Shown here one piece after another: positions 7,717 to 16,889 of a DNA stretch of 36,873 nucleotides; position 1 is the stretch's first letter; every line of letters begins with the position of its first letter. The stretch spans positions 1-36,873 of the forward strand of contig JALEPE010000044.1 of assembly GCA_022766795.1 (NCBI GenBank), given 5' to 3'. Position numbers and translations under genes: made by a program. The stretch is from Helicobacter sp. GTDB lineage: Bacteria; Campylobacterota; Campylobacteria; Campylobacterales; Helicobacteraceae. Below the pieces are notes generated by a model. The model saw nothing but the letters and a program-made list of their open reading frames with translations, had not been told where the DNA came from and searched no databases.

Positions 7717-9054
7717 TTAGATTCCCCCTCTTAATGCGTAGGTAAGATTACCTGCATTAAATCCAACAACGATTCCATTCTCCAAACGCCCTATGGTTTG
7801 ATGTTCTTTCATAAGGAGCAAAGTGTTTTCTTGACGCACGATAGAATCTGCAAAAATGGGTTGGTATTTAGCGAAAAGCTTTTGAAAATCTATTGGGATT
7901 GCGCTTTCTCCCACCGCATATACGGGCAAAATAATTAACTTATCTACGCCCTCAAAACAATCTATGAATCCTTGCAAGTTATCTGCAATGCGTGAGTATT
8001 TATGCGGTTGCCAAATAGCAGTGAGTGGCTTGATACAAGTTAATTCTTGGTATTTTTTGAGGGATTTTAAGGTTGCGGTGATTTCTGTGGGGTGGTGTGC
8101 GTAATCATCAATAATCACACACTTATCATAGGATAAAATATCAAATCGCTTCTTGATTCCACAATAGTCTTGTATATTGTTTTGAATTGTATTTAAAGGT
8201 AAAATCTGCGCGGCTGCAAGAATCGCCAAAGAAGCGTCAATCGCGATATGCTCCCCCAAACCATACACGCTAAATTTGCCATAATCCTTTCCCTCGCAAC
8301 GAAGGCGGAATTGAGTTTTTGGGATTCCATTTTCTACCAAATAAGAAATTTCACTTAAATCTTTGCCGGGATAGAATCGGATACAAGTATTACCTAAATC
8401 CCCTAAGGAGCTCAAAAAGGAATCCTCTGCATTAATGACACAGATTTTAGATAATCGTAAAAAATCTTCATAGGCTTTGTGAAATTGCGCTAAGTCGTAG
8501 GCATAAGTTTCCATATGCTCAGGTTCTGCATTGGTAACAATTGCGCAAGTAGGATTACATTCCAAAAAACTCTTGTCAGATTCATCGGCTTCAAACACCA
8601 CAAGATTCCCGCTTAGCGCGCGTGTGTTAGAGTGAAACTCTTTGCTCTCTGCGCCAATGAGCGCACTTGCGTCTTTTAAGATTGCACTTAAGATTGCAGT
8701 AGTCGTGCTTTTGCCGTGCGCTCCCGCAACTGCAAAGACTTCTTTGTCCCCTAGAATCATCTTGAGGGATTCTTTGCGAGAAAGCACAGGAATCCCTTGC
8801 TTATGGGCTTCTTGCACTTCAATGTTGTCGGGCTTGATGATTGCAGAGTGAATGACTAAATCTTGTCCGCAAATGGCTTCTTTTGCGTGAGGAATGCTCA
8901 CTTTAATCCCCATAGTCTTTAATTCTTTTGTAATACAACCCTCTGCAACATCTGAACCGCTTACTTTTGCGCCTTGTGCAAGTAAGAATTTTGCAAGAGC
9001 AGAGATTCCAATCCCGCCAATACCGATAAAATGGATTTTTTTATCTAAAGCCAT
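7717..9054 (-). CDS. murC: MurC, UDP-N-acetylmuramate--L-alanine ligase
   Basis: It adds L-alanine to UDP-N-acetylmuramic acid, the first amino acid of the peptidoglycan stem peptide, using ATP in the cytoplasm. The 445 residues show the N-terminal nucleotide fold HFIGIGGIGISALA (8-21), the Mur ligase P-loop GAHGKSTTTA (111-120), FEADESDKSFL, TNAEPEHME, and the C-terminal blocks IDDYAHHPTEI and IWQPHKYSR. Length is normal. It overlaps the upstream aminotransferase gene by 10 bases and is followed directly by the small membrane protein gene. Confidence 0.97.
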   Translation of the reverse strand: MALDKKIHFIGIGGIGISALAKFLLAQGAKVSGSDVAEGCITKELKTMGIKVSIPHAKEAICGQDLVIHSAIIKPDNIEVQEAHKQGIPVLSRKESLKMILGDKEVFAVAGAHGKSTTTAILSAILKDASALIGAESKEFHSNTRALSGNLVVFEADESDKSFLECNPTCAIVTNAEPEHMETYAYDLAQFHKAYEDFLRLSKICVINAEDSFLSSLGDLGNTCIRFYPGKDLSEISYLVENGIPKTQFRLRCEGKDYGKFSVYGLGEHIAIDASLAILAAAQILPLNTIQNNIQDYCGIKKRFDILSYDKCVIIDDYAHHPTEITATLKSLKKYQELTCIKPLTAIWQPHKYSRIADNLQGFIDCFEGVDKLIILPVYAVGESAIPIDFQKLFAKYQPIFADSIVRQENTLLLMKEHQTIGRLENGIVVGFNAGNLTYALRGGI

Positions 9055-10184
9055 TTTTGCAACCTTAAAAGTGCATCTTGGATAATGGATTCTTCATAAA
9101 CCAAAGCTAAGCGCACAAAGTTATTGCCGGGATTCTCTCCGTTTTTTTCTCTTGAGAGAAAACTGCCGGGTAACACTAAAATGTTTTCATTTTGCAGTAA
9201 GGTTTTTGTCCATTCTAAATCGTTGGTTACAGGTAGCCACACATAAAAAGTATCCTGTGGAATCCGTAAATTTGGGATTTTTTTTCTTAGAATTTCTGCG
9301 GCTAATTGTAAGTTTTTCGCATATTGTGTGCGTGAATGTTCTGCGTGTGTATCCTCACTCCACGCGACACTTGCGGCTTTTTGCAAAGGCAAGGGAGAGG
9401 CACAGCCTATATAGGTGCGGTATTGCAAATAAGGCTTTAAAATGGTGGAATCCCCCGCAATAAATCCACTTCTTAAACCCGGAGCGGAGGAGCGTTTGGA
9501 GATAGAATTAAGGGCTAGAATATTTTTAAAGCTCGTATTACCTACCGCGACACTTGCTTCTAGGATAGAATGCGGCTTAGAATCACTATAAATTTCACTA
9601 TAACACTCATCATTTAGGAGCAAGAATCCAAATTCCAATGCGCATTCCACCCAATACTTTAACTCCTCAAGGCTTAAAGTAGCACCTGTGGGATTGTTTG
9701 GAGAGTTTAGAATCACCAAATCACATTCTCGCATTTGTTCCTCTGTGAGTTTGGGTTTAAAGGCGTTTGTGGAATCCAAATTCATATAAATACTCTTTGC
9801 CCTTGCAGCAATGGCTGCTCCCTCATAGATTTGATAAAATGGATTAGGGTGCGCTAGGGTAGGATTTGCTTTATCAAACAAATAAAACTGCGGGAAATTA
9901 AACAGCACTTCACGTGTGCCAAAAGTTGGGATTAATTCATTGGGTTGTAATTCTACATTGAAGCGGCGTTGGATAAAGCCAAGCATTGCAGTTTTTAAGA
10001 AGTCCTCTCCCGCGGTTTTAGGATATTTATTTAAGGATTCCACATTCTGCTTTAAGGCATCACAAATACACTTTGGTGTGGGGAATTGTGGCTCACCAAT
10101 CGTGAGAGAAATGCGACCTTCTTTTTGTGGAATATCTTGAATGAGGGCTTGGAGTTTTTCAAAAGGATAGGGTTGGAATTCCAT
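9045..10184 (-). CDS. Class I/II aminotransferase, probable succinyldiaminopimelate transaminase
   Basis: A PLP-dependent aminotransferase of 379 residues. Seen directly are the substrate-loop start LTIGEPQFPTP, the cofactor block NSPNNPTGATLS (160-171), the DEC-Y block at 192-195, and the PLP lysine K230 in SISKRSSAPGLRSGFIAGD. That lysine segment matches the DapC-type family, which converts N-succinyl-2-amino-6-oxopimelate in the lysine/meso-diaminopimelate route. Being next to murC fits this role, because diaminopimelate enters the same stem peptide, but substrate choice in this family cannot be read from sequence alone. The ATG overlaps the helicase stop by one base (TAATG). Confidence 0.85.
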   Translation of the reverse strand: MEFQPYPFEKLQALIQDIPQKEGRISLTIGEPQFPTPKCICDALKQNVESLNKYPKTAGEDFLKTAMLGFIQRRFNVELQPNELIPTFGTREVLFNFPQFYLFDKANPTLAHPNPFYQIYEGAAIAARAKSIYMNLDSTNAFKPKLTEEQMRECDLVILNSPNNPTGATLSLEELKYWVECALEFGFLLLNDECYSEIYSDSKPHSILEASVAVGNTSFKNILALNSISKRSSAPGLRSGFIAGDSTILKPYLQYRTYIGCASPLPLQKAASVAWSEDTHAEHSRTQYAKNLQLAAEILRKKIPNLRIPQDTFYVWLPVTNDLEWTKTLLQNENILVLPGSFLSREKNGENPGNNFVRLALVYEESIIQDALLRLQKWL

Positions 10185-11809
10185 TATCGCTTCCTTTGTT
10201 GCTTAGATTGCGCTTTTTGTGTATTGGGCTTTGCATTTTTTGCACCCTTTTTGGTGCTTTCTTTGGGATTCCTTTTACCGTTTCTTTTAGATTCCTCTTT
10301 AAAGTTGCCTTTGCGTGATTCTTTTTTAGAATCCCTAAAGTTTCTTTGGGGCTTCTTGGAATCTCTCTCGTTACCGCTTCTGCTATGTTTTCTGCCACTT
10401 CTATTCTGTGTATCTTCTAATTGCAGTTGCAGTTGGTTCAAATCCTTTTTGTTTAATCCGATTTTATTGGGTCCTAACACTTTAGAATCTTGCAACACCA
10501 TTGAGAGTAATTTACACACAAGTTGTGTCATATCAGCATTTCCGCGTATTTGCTCATATACACGCAACGCATCATCACTGATGGCGTGTTTTAGGATTCT
10601 ATCTAGCAGGTTGGAATCTTGCTTGTCCATTGTATCTTGAATGTTTGGAATCTCGTAGAGTTCAATACTTGCCTTTGTGTTTTCTTTGATTCTTCTAATT
10701 TCTTTAAACTCTAAAGGCGTGGCGAGCGTAATGGCTATGCCTTTTTTTCCTGCTCTACCGGTTCTGCCGATTCTATGCACATAGGATTCTGGATTTAGCG
10801 GAATATGGAAGTTAAAGACGTGGCTAACTCCGCTAATATCAAGCCCTCTTGCGGCAATGTCTGTGGCTACAAGAATGTTAATACTAGAATCCTTAAAAGC
10901 GTTGATGGATTTTAAACGTTCTCTTTGCTCCATATCTCCGTGTAAAGCACCTGCTTTATATCCACGCGCTAAGAGGCGTTCAGAGAGAATATCCGCTTCC
11001 TTTTTCATTCGCGTAAAGATGATGGCTTTATTTGGCATTTCGCTATCAATGAGGCGCACAATGGCGTCCTCGCGCTCACTTTCATTGATGATATAGTATC
11101 TTTGGGAAATATCTTGATTTGTAGCGTCCTCTGGAGTTACTTTGATGAGTTTTGGATTGTTAAGAATCTTTTGCGCTAAATGCTTAATGGGAATGGGCAT
11201 CGTTGCCGAAAACAATAGAGTTTGTCGGGTGTTAGAGAGGTAGGTAAAAATCTCTTCAATATCATCTAAGAATCCCATATCTAGCATTTCATCGGATTCA
11301 TCAAGCACAACAACATTCGGAGAGAAGTTTTTAAGCCTCTCATTCCTTAAGTGATCTAGCAGACGACCGGGCGTTGCGATGATGATTTGAGGGTGTTTTT
11401 CTAGCAATTCAAGTTGGCGGCGAATCGGTTGCCCACCAAAGAGTGAAACGGTTTTGACTTTGCTGTATTTGCCTAATTTAAAGATTTCATCACCCACTTG
11501 CATTGCTAATTCTCGCGTAGGCGTAATGACTAAAACTTCAATTTCACCATTGTGTTGCAAATTATTAATTAAAGGTAAGCCAAAAGCGGCGGTTTTGCCC
11601 GTGCCTGTTTGGGCTTGTGCAATAACATCTAAGCCATCTAAAATAAGCGGAATCGCTTCTTGCTGAATCGGACTAGGCTCGGTAAAACCGGCTTCCTTAA
11701 TGCCTCTTAAAATATTTTTTTTAAAGCCAAAGCATTCAAAGCCATTACTCCAAGAATCCTGCGCCGAAGAATCATAAGATTGTTTTTTTGTTTTTTGATT
11801 TTTTTCCAT
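10184..11809 (-). CDS. DEAD-box RNA helicase (motif II reads DESD)
   Basis: An ATP-dependent RNA helicase of 541 residues, RhpA/DeaD-like, expected to act in RNA decay and ribosome assembly. Motifs in order: Q-motif region SPIQQ (46-50), motif I AQTGTGKT (66-73), PTREL (97-101), TPGRLLDH, motif II DESD (170-173), SAT (201-203), ARGLDISGVSHVFNF and HRIGRTGRAG. The C-terminal 75 or so residues are very Lys/Arg-rich with repeated KESKRNGKRNPKES-like runs, typical of RNA-binding tails. It has its own extended -10 promoter and heads the operon with the aminotransferase, murC and mutS2. In H. pylori the main DEAD-box helicase RhpA works with RNase J. No RNase J gene is in the window. Confidence 0.93.
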   Translation of the reverse strand: MEKNQKTKKQSYDSSAQDSWSNGFECFGFKKNILRGIKEAGFTEPSPIQQEAIPLILDGLDVIAQAQTGTGKTAAFGLPLINNLQHNGEIEVLVITPTRELAMQVGDEIFKLGKYSKVKTVSLFGGQPIRRQLELLEKHPQIIIATPGRLLDHLRNERLKNFSPNVVVLDESDEMLDMGFLDDIEEIFTYLSNTRQTLLFSATMPIPIKHLAQKILNNPKLIKVTPEDATNQDISQRYYIINESEREDAIVRLIDSEMPNKAIIFTRMKKEADILSERLLARGYKAGALHGDMEQRERLKSINAFKDSSINILVATDIAARGLDISGVSHVFNFHIPLNPESYVHRIGRTGRAGKKGIAITLATPLEFKEIRRIKENTKASIELYEIPNIQDTMDKQDSNLLDRILKHAISDDALRVYEQIRGNADMTQLVCKLLSMVLQDSKVLGPNKIGLNKKDLNQLQLQLEDTQNRSGRKHSRSGNERDSKKPQRNFRDSKKESRKGNFKEESKRNGKRNPKESTKKGAKNAKPNTQKAQSKQQRKR

Positions 11810-11839
11810 TCCTATTGCTTTATGTGAATTTAATATGTG

Positions 11840-11845
11840 ATTATA
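11840..11845 (-). promoter_or_regulatory. Extended -10 promoter of the helicase-murC-mutS2 operon
   Basis: TGCTATAAT on the minus strand (box at 11840-11845), 30 bases before the helicase ATG at 11809 and about 20 bases after the stop of the preceding gene. Confidence 0.6.
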
Positions 11846-11865
11846 GCACTAAAATACCCCAAATG

Positions 11866-13338
11866 CTACTCTGCAAAGCCAAAGCGATTTTCTTTGACTG
11901 CACTAGGCAGAATCGCAAATTTTGCATTTGCATTAATCTTAAGCGCCTTTGTTTCTTTAATCAGCTCATTGGGACTTTTCCAAACAAAATCTGCATCAAT
12001 ATAGATTGAGATAAAACTCATTTCATTCACAAGCGCAAAATAAATCGTATTCTTATTAGCAGTTTTCACAACACTAAATTTATTTTGGCTTAGAATTTTT
12101 ATTTTAAATTCTGTTGCACGCTTTTCATTGGTGGAAATGATTAAGAAATTTTTTCTATATTCTGTGCTTATTTTCTTGATATAGTGATACAAGAGTGCAT
12201 CTTTTTCGTTTAAACGTTCTTTATTTAAAGGTCCCAAATAACGTTCGGCAAAATACAGCATATTGGGAACGCGGTCATTTTCTGGAATCTTAAAAAAGTT
12301 TTTAGAAAATGCAACAGATTGAACACTCTTTTGATAAATTTTATTATCTAAAATCGTCATACAAATATCCAAGCCACTTTTGACTTTTTTATAAATCCGC
12401 ATATAAATTTTATGATACATTTCGCTAAAAGTCTTAAAATAGCCCACTTCAAACTTTGTCTTTATCTGTGATAAACGGGTAAAAAGTGCTGAATAATACG
12501 CATTCTCTTTTTGCATTTGTTCCAATTCTTTTTGCGCACGCTCTAACTTTTGCGTATTTTTATCCACATCTAAATTTGCTCCGATTCTACGCTCAAATAA
12601 TGCAATATCACTCGTTAAAGAATGAATACGTTTTTCTGCTAAATTCTTACTATCTTGAGCATTATTGACTGCAACCACCAAAGCTTGATAATGACATTGC
12701 TTCTTTAAAAACGCATCTAAAAACATCTGCTTTAAATTCACATTGATATATTTTGCAAAATCTTGAAATGAGGATTCCAAACGCGTAATCACACCGAGCT
12801 CCTCTATAAAATCATCTTTAGCAATCGTTTTATCATTAAACAATAAATTATCCAATGCCTTAACACTAAAACGCCTTAAATGCGTGTAATCAAAGCTTAC
12901 TCCATTATCAAAAAAGGGCAAATCGTTTAAAAATGAAATAGCTAAAAACTCTTGATGAAAATAGTCTTTCATTGCATCAACAAGCTTAATATCTAGAGGA
13001 ATATTTGTAAGCTTCATATAATCTGTGCTCTTATAAATTTTCTGCACAATCGCATCACGCGCGTTGCTTTGCAGAGTGATTAGCTCCTCATCTGTATCGT
13101 GATACCAAAAATCTGCTTCGCTAAGCATTGTATTGCCACCAAACTCTTGAAATCGTGATACTTTACAATCTGTGATTTGGTGTAATTCATTACAACGGAA
13201 TTCTACAAACATTCCCACCATTGGCATAACTTTCTTATCGTGCCACGCCTCTTTTGTAAAATCAAATAGCATTTTTGAAGCATTAATTACAACACCTCTG
13301 CCATTACTATTTAAATAACGCACTATTTTTCCGTGCAT
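11866..13338 (-). CDS. Hypothetical protein with cold-shock-like N-terminus and coiled coil
   Basis: Function unknown. The first 55 residues (MHGKIVRYLNSNGRGVVI ... FDFTKEAW ... MVGMFVEFRC) have the spacing of a cold-shock/OB-fold domain: GKIVRY-NGRGVV, then FDF, then GMFVEF. The middle (about 225-300) is a predicted coiled coil with KRIHSLTSDIALFERRIG and KLERAQKELEQMQKENAYY. The C-terminal part is mixed alpha/beta with no motif I recognise. There is no signal peptide or membrane span. Its start overlaps the plsC stop by 16 bases, so it is the last gene of the ctpA-pur-plsC operon. Length is 490 residues. An RNA-binding role is only an inference from the N-terminal domain. Confidence 0.8.
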   Translation of the reverse strand: MHGKIVRYLNSNGRGVVINASKMLFDFTKEAWHDKKVMPMVGMFVEFRCNELHQITDCKVSRFQEFGGNTMLSEADFWYHDTDEELITLQSNARDAIVQKIYKSTDYMKLTNIPLDIKLVDAMKDYFHQEFLAISFLNDLPFFDNGVSFDYTHLRRFSVKALDNLLFNDKTIAKDDFIEELGVITRLESSFQDFAKYINVNLKQMFLDAFLKKQCHYQALVVAVNNAQDSKNLAEKRIHSLTSDIALFERRIGANLDVDKNTQKLERAQKELEQMQKENAYYSALFTRLSQIKTKFEVGYFKTFSEMYHKIYMRIYKKVKSGLDICMTILDNKIYQKSVQSVAFSKNFFKIPENDRVPNMLYFAERYLGPLNKERLNEKDALLYHYIKKISTEYRKNFLIISTNEKRATEFKIKILSQNKFSVVKTANKNTIYFALVNEMSFISIYIDADFVWKSPNELIKETKALKINANAKFAILPSAVKENRFGFAE

Positions 13339-14063
13339 TCACTACCCTTTGGATATGTTACATATAAAGCTTGATAAGTCGTTTGCATTGTTCGCTCTAA
13401 ATCTTCATACCAATTAGGATTATCTTTTGGCGTAAATGCAGGGAGATACTGCACATCAAATACGCTATTTAAAAATTCCATTTTCTCAAAATTTAAACAT
13501 TTACGCGTATTGGCAAATACCACAGGTTGCACCTTTAACCCAAAATGCTCTACTAAAAACTTTGCCCCACTTTTAAAAGGTAATAATTTATCCTTACCCT
13601 TGCTTCTTGTGCCTTCAGGGAATATACAAAGCATTCTGCCATTTTCTAGCCGATTTTTTGCTTCTTTTAGCAAATATATAAGCTCCTTTTTACTTTCGCG
13701 ATTGATGAGTATCATTTTAGGAGCTTTGAGCGCGTGTCCATAAAGAAAGGTTTCCCCAAGCTCTTTTTTTGCAATCCAACAAAGGTTATTGGGGTGGATT
13801 GCCTCAAAATAAATCACATCCATAAAACTTTGATGATTCATAATTAAAATTTGTGCGCTTGGGTCTAACTCTCCTTGCACCTGCACTTTTACTCTAAATA
13901 ACTTTAAAAAGGTTAAAGCGAGGAATCTGCGCACTTTGCGGTGTGCATTTTGGAATAAATACATCATCAAGATTCCAAATGGCATCACAATTAAAACATA
14001 CAAAACCGCGCTGATTGCTCTAATCCTTGATGTCATTCTTAACCACCCAGCCGATATGCTCAT
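13323..14063 (-). CDS. plsC: PlsC-family 1-acylglycerol-3-phosphate acyltransferase
   Basis: It transfers an acyl chain to lysophosphatidic acid to make phosphatidic acid, the precursor of all membrane phospholipids, at the inner membrane. Of 246 residues, 18-38 form a membrane helix. The catalytic NHQSFMD block (N76, H77, D82) and the substrate block FPEGTRSKGK (148-157) are intact, and LINRES (119-124) matches another family block. The annotated ATG at 14063 has little room for a ribosome site. ATG at 14036 is a possible alternative. Both lie inside the end of the upstream gene, which suggests coupled translation. Confidence 0.93.
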   Translation of the reverse strand: MSISAGWLRMTSRIRAISAVLYVLIVMPFGILMMYLFQNAHRKVRRFLALTFLKLFRVKVQVQGELDPSAQILIMNHQSFMDVIYFEAIHPNNLCWIAKKELGETFLYGHALKAPKMILINRESKKELIYLLKEAKNRLENGRMLCIFPEGTRSKGKDKLLPFKSGAKFLVEHFGLKVQPVVFANTRKCLNFEKMEFLNSVFDVQYLPAFTPKDNPNWYEDLERTMQTTYQALYVTYPKGSECTEK

Positions 14064-15267
14064 CTTCTAAAATTACCTTATAATAATTATTGCGTTTGCC
14101 TAAAATTTCTGCCTTTTGCTCCGTGTGCGTGGTTAGAACAATGGTAGAATTAAATGTCGGTTGAATGCGTAACGCCACATTGCTTTTTAAGATTACAGAA
14201 GTCTTTAATGTAACAAAATATAATAAAAATGCAAGCGCAATCACTAAAAACATAATAAAAATTATCTTGCGCTTATAAAGATACAACCCAAAAAACAAAA
14301 GTGCGAAAAATACCATTAAAGAAATTTTAAAGAATTGATAGTTATTTTTAGGTTTTATGTCGCTTTGTGTGCTAACACGATCTTCAATGGCAATATTTTG
14401 CACTTGCAGAGTTTGGTATTTCTCCACTTGTGTATTAAAATAATCAAAACTAATCGTATTTTGCTCTTTTGGCACAATAGCATAATAAAATGCAGTTGCT
14501 TCCTTATAATTCCCGCTTTTACTCTCAATTCCCTGCTTTGCATAAGCACTTAGGTGAAAGTCAAATAAATTCCCCATTTTGCTTTTTAGTTGCAAGACTG
14601 CTAGATTATGATTAGCGTCATAATTTGTAATTTTAGTATCCAAAATCTCCAAACTCTCTGCAACTACCTGTGCGTAACTACCCTTGCGGTCTAGCTTAAT
14701 GGCACGTCCTGTATGTCCTGTTAAAGTCTCACTCACTGTGCCTTCTTTGGTATTTACGCTCACTTTAATAGTTGGAATCGCAAATTGCACTTGATTAATT
14801 TTTAAATAAAAAGTATTTTTCAAGCTAGAATCTTCAGTATTTATCACCCAATTTTGTTTGGGATTTAACACTTCAACACTATTTTTAAGCGCATTATCTT
14901 CAAATAAAAATTCCGTTTCAATGGTTGTATATCCCGAAAATATAAGCATTTTAACTTCTAAAGCAACGACTTGATGCACATACAAAATATCCAATAATGG
15001 CGTTAGCGTCTCTAAATATACATTTTTTACTAAAGATTTATTGGCGTATTGTATAGAATCACTACTTTGTAATTCTACATTTTGCGATTCTATATCACTT
15101 TCAATAATGGCATTTGGGAGTGAATTTTGCGGTGTTTGCTCCTGCTGTAATTCCGGGTTTGAAGTGTCTGGATTCGGCGTAGCTTGTGGAAATAATCTTG
15201 TCTCCCCAAAAGCACTCATTCCAAAACACAAACCTAGGGCTAAAAATATAGCAATGATATTTCTCAT
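14020..15267 (-). CDS. Membrane protein with signal peptide and C-terminal SH3-like domain
   Basis: Not assigned to a named gene. The 415 residues begin with a signal peptide (MRNIIAIFLALGLCFGMSAF). A Gln/Pro/Ser-rich stretch follows, then a beta-rich periplasmic region (about 75-290). Two close membrane helices come next, FFKISLMVFFALLFFGLYLY and IIFIMFLVIALAFLLYFV (about 308-345). The last 60 residues, SNVALRIQPTFNSTIVL to KRNNYYKVILEDEHIGWV, have the pattern of a bacterial SH3 domain. The layout resembles BatD/oxygen-tolerance proteins with an added SH3b end. It overlaps purQ by 4 bases and plsC by 44 bases. A role at the cell wall is plausible from the SH3b fold but not shown. Confidence 0.78.
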   Translation of the reverse strand: MRNIIAIFLALGLCFGMSAFGETRLFPQATPNPDTSNPELQQEQTPQNSLPNAIIESDIESQNVELQSSDSIQYANKSLVKNVYLETLTPLLDILYVHQVVALEVKMLIFSGYTTIETEFLFEDNALKNSVEVLNPKQNWVINTEDSSLKNTFYLKINQVQFAIPTIKVSVNTKEGTVSETLTGHTGRAIKLDRKGSYAQVVAESLEILDTKITNYDANHNLAVLQLKSKMGNLFDFHLSAYAKQGIESKSGNYKEATAFYYAIVPKEQNTISFDYFNTQVEKYQTLQVQNIAIEDRVSTQSDIKPKNNYQFFKISLMVFFALLFFGLYLYKRKIIFIMFLVIALAFLLYFVTLKTSVILKSNVALRIQPTFNSTIVLTTHTEQKAEILGKRNNYYKVILEDEHIGWVVKNDIKD

Positions 15268-15920
15268 AAAATCTCTAAAAATCCTTCTAGCATTTTTAAG
15301 CCTACATCTTCACCTAGCACTTTCTCTACGGCTCTTTCTGGGTGTGGCATAAGCCCAAAAACATTTTTTTGCGCATTGCAAATCCCGGCAATATTGCGCA
15401 CAGAACCATTAGGATTCTCAACATATTCTAATAAAATCTGTCCGTTTTGTTCTAGTTGTTGTAAGCCTTGCGTATCAATGTAGTAGTTGCCATCAGCGTG
15501 GGCGATTGGAATCCTAGCTACTTCATCTTTTTGGAATTTTTTGAGAAAAATATTCTCATTATTGATGACTTTAATTGCGCAAGTTTTGGAGATAAAATGC
15601 AAGTTTGTATTGCGTTTCATTGCCCCGGGTAACAAGCCACTCTCAAGTAATATTTGGAATCCATTGCAGATTCCAAGCACATATCCACCATTGTTTGCAA
15701 ACTCAATGACAGATTGCATAATGGGCGAGAATCGCGCAATCGCCCCGCTACGCAAATAATCCCCATAGCTAAAGCCACCCGGAATCACAACGAGTTTCGT
15801 GTCTTTGGGTAGGGAAGTTTCTTTATGCCACACAATTTGTGTTGGTGCTTTTAAAAGCGAAAAGGCATATTCCATATCGTATTCGCAATTTGTGCCTAGG
15901 AATTGTAGAATCGCAACCAT
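15264..15920 (-). CDS. purQ: PurQ, FGAM synthase glutaminase subunit
   Basis: It hydrolyses glutamine and passes ammonia to PurL in the fourth step of purine synthesis. The 218 residues form a class I glutamine amidotransferase: oxyanion block IPGGFSYGDYLRSGA (46-60), nucleophile C85 in LGICNGFQIL, and the His-Glu pair H193 and E195 in MPHPERAVE. The stand-alone PurQ with a separate PurS is the Gram-positive/epsilonproteobacterial form rather than the fused PurL of E. coli. PurL is not in the window. It lies 2 bases after purS and overlaps the next gene by 4. Confidence 0.97.
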   Translation of the reverse strand: MVAILQFLGTNCEYDMEYAFSLLKAPTQIVWHKETSLPKDTKLVVIPGGFSYGDYLRSGAIARFSPIMQSVIEFANNGGYVLGICNGFQILLESGLLPGAMKRNTNLHFISKTCAIKVINNENIFLKKFQKDEVARIPIAHADGNYYIDTQGLQQLEQNGQILLEYVENPNGSVRNIAGICNAQKNVFGLMPHPERAVEKVLGEDVGLKMLEGFLEIL

Positions 15921-15922
15921 TG

Positions 15923-16159
15923 TTATATCTTTATGGAATAATCTTCAATCACGGTGTTTGCTAAAAGTGTATCACACATAGATTCCACTTTTTTTTGAAT
16001 ATCCGCTTTATCGTTTCCTGCAATTTCTAATGTAATAATTTTACCCACTTTCACACTTTCCACTCCTTGGTAACCTAAGGATTCTAAAGCGTGATGAATC
16101 GCTTTGCCCTGCGGGTCTAAAACCCCTTCTTTTAACCTTACGATAACTTCCGCTTTCAT
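15923..16159 (-). CDS. purS: PurS, FGAM synthase small subunit
   Basis: The small subunit that bridges PurL and PurQ. The 78 residues match the family closely in length and pattern: EVIVRLKEGVLDPQGKAI, then the ALESLGYQGVESVKVGK block, then LEIAG and LLANTVIEDYSI. It sits between purC and purQ with gaps of 8 and 2 bases, so the three genes are one transcript. Confidence 0.96.
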   Translation of the reverse strand: MKAEVIVRLKEGVLDPQGKAIHHALESLGYQGVESVKVGKIITLEIAGNDKADIQKKVESMCDTLLANTVIEDYSIKI

Positions 16160-16167
16160 TCTTTTTC

Positions 16168-16878
16168 CTAGCTCAAAATTCTTTTTAAAATCTCTTCATA
16201 CGCCATTTTAACATTGCCTAAATCTTGTCTGAATCGGTCTTTATCTAATTTTTCTTTTGTCTCTTTATCCCAAAATCTGCAAGAATCGGGCGTAATTTCA
16301 TCGGCAAGTAGAATCGCGCCTGTTTTATCCACCCCAAATTCCAATTTAAAATCCACCAAAATGAGATTCTTTTTGTCAAAAAATTCTCTTAAAACTTCAT
16401 TGACTTTTCGTCCAATTTTGCGCAATTCCTCTAATGCCTCCACAGATTTAACGCATTGGAGGATTAGCGCGTGTTCATCGTTAATAAGAGGGTCTCCAAG
16501 CGCGTCATCTTTGTAATAAAACTCCACAAGCGTAAAGGGCAGAGCCTCTCCCTCTTTGATGCCTAATCGCTTTGTCAAAGAGCCTGTTGCCACATTGCGT
16601 ACCACCACTTCAATCGGAATGATTTTAACAAGCTTACAGAGCATTAAATCCTCGCCTATGGTTTCTACATAATGCGTTTTTACACCATTTTTTTCCAAAA
16701 GTTTAAAAATCTCCGTAGAAATTTTACAATTTAGGATTCCTTTGCCTTGCTCACTTCCCTTTTTCTCTGCATTAAAGGCGGTTAAATCGTCTTTGAATTG
16801 GGAGATAACTAGATTCTCATCATTGGTTTTATAGAGCTTTTTACCTTTGCCCTCATACATCATCTCTTTTTGCTGCAT
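16168..16878 (-). CDS. purC: PurC, SAICAR synthase
   Basis: It ligates aspartate to CAIR with ATP in purine synthesis. Family blocks in its 236 residues: MYEGKGKKLYKT (7-18), FKDDLTAFNAEKK, KTHYVE, EVVVRNVATGSL, LINDEHA, LILVDFKLEFG and ADEITPDSCRFWD. Length is normal. It begins 11 bases after the ctpA stop and leads the purC-purS-purQ series. The presence of this pathway separates the organism from H. pylori, which lacks de novo purine synthesis. Confidence 0.97.
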   Translation of the reverse strand: MQQKEMMYEGKGKKLYKTNDENLVISQFKDDLTAFNAEKKGSEQGKGILNCKISTEIFKLLEKNGVKTHYVETIGEDLMLCKLVKIIPIEVVVRNVATGSLTKRLGIKEGEALPFTLVEFYYKDDALGDPLINDEHALILQCVKSVEALEELRKIGRKVNEVLREFFDKKNLILVDFKLEFGVDKTGAILLADEITPDSCRFWDKETKEKLDKDRFRQDLGNVKMAYEEILKRILS

Positions 16879-16889
16879 ATTCTCTCCTT

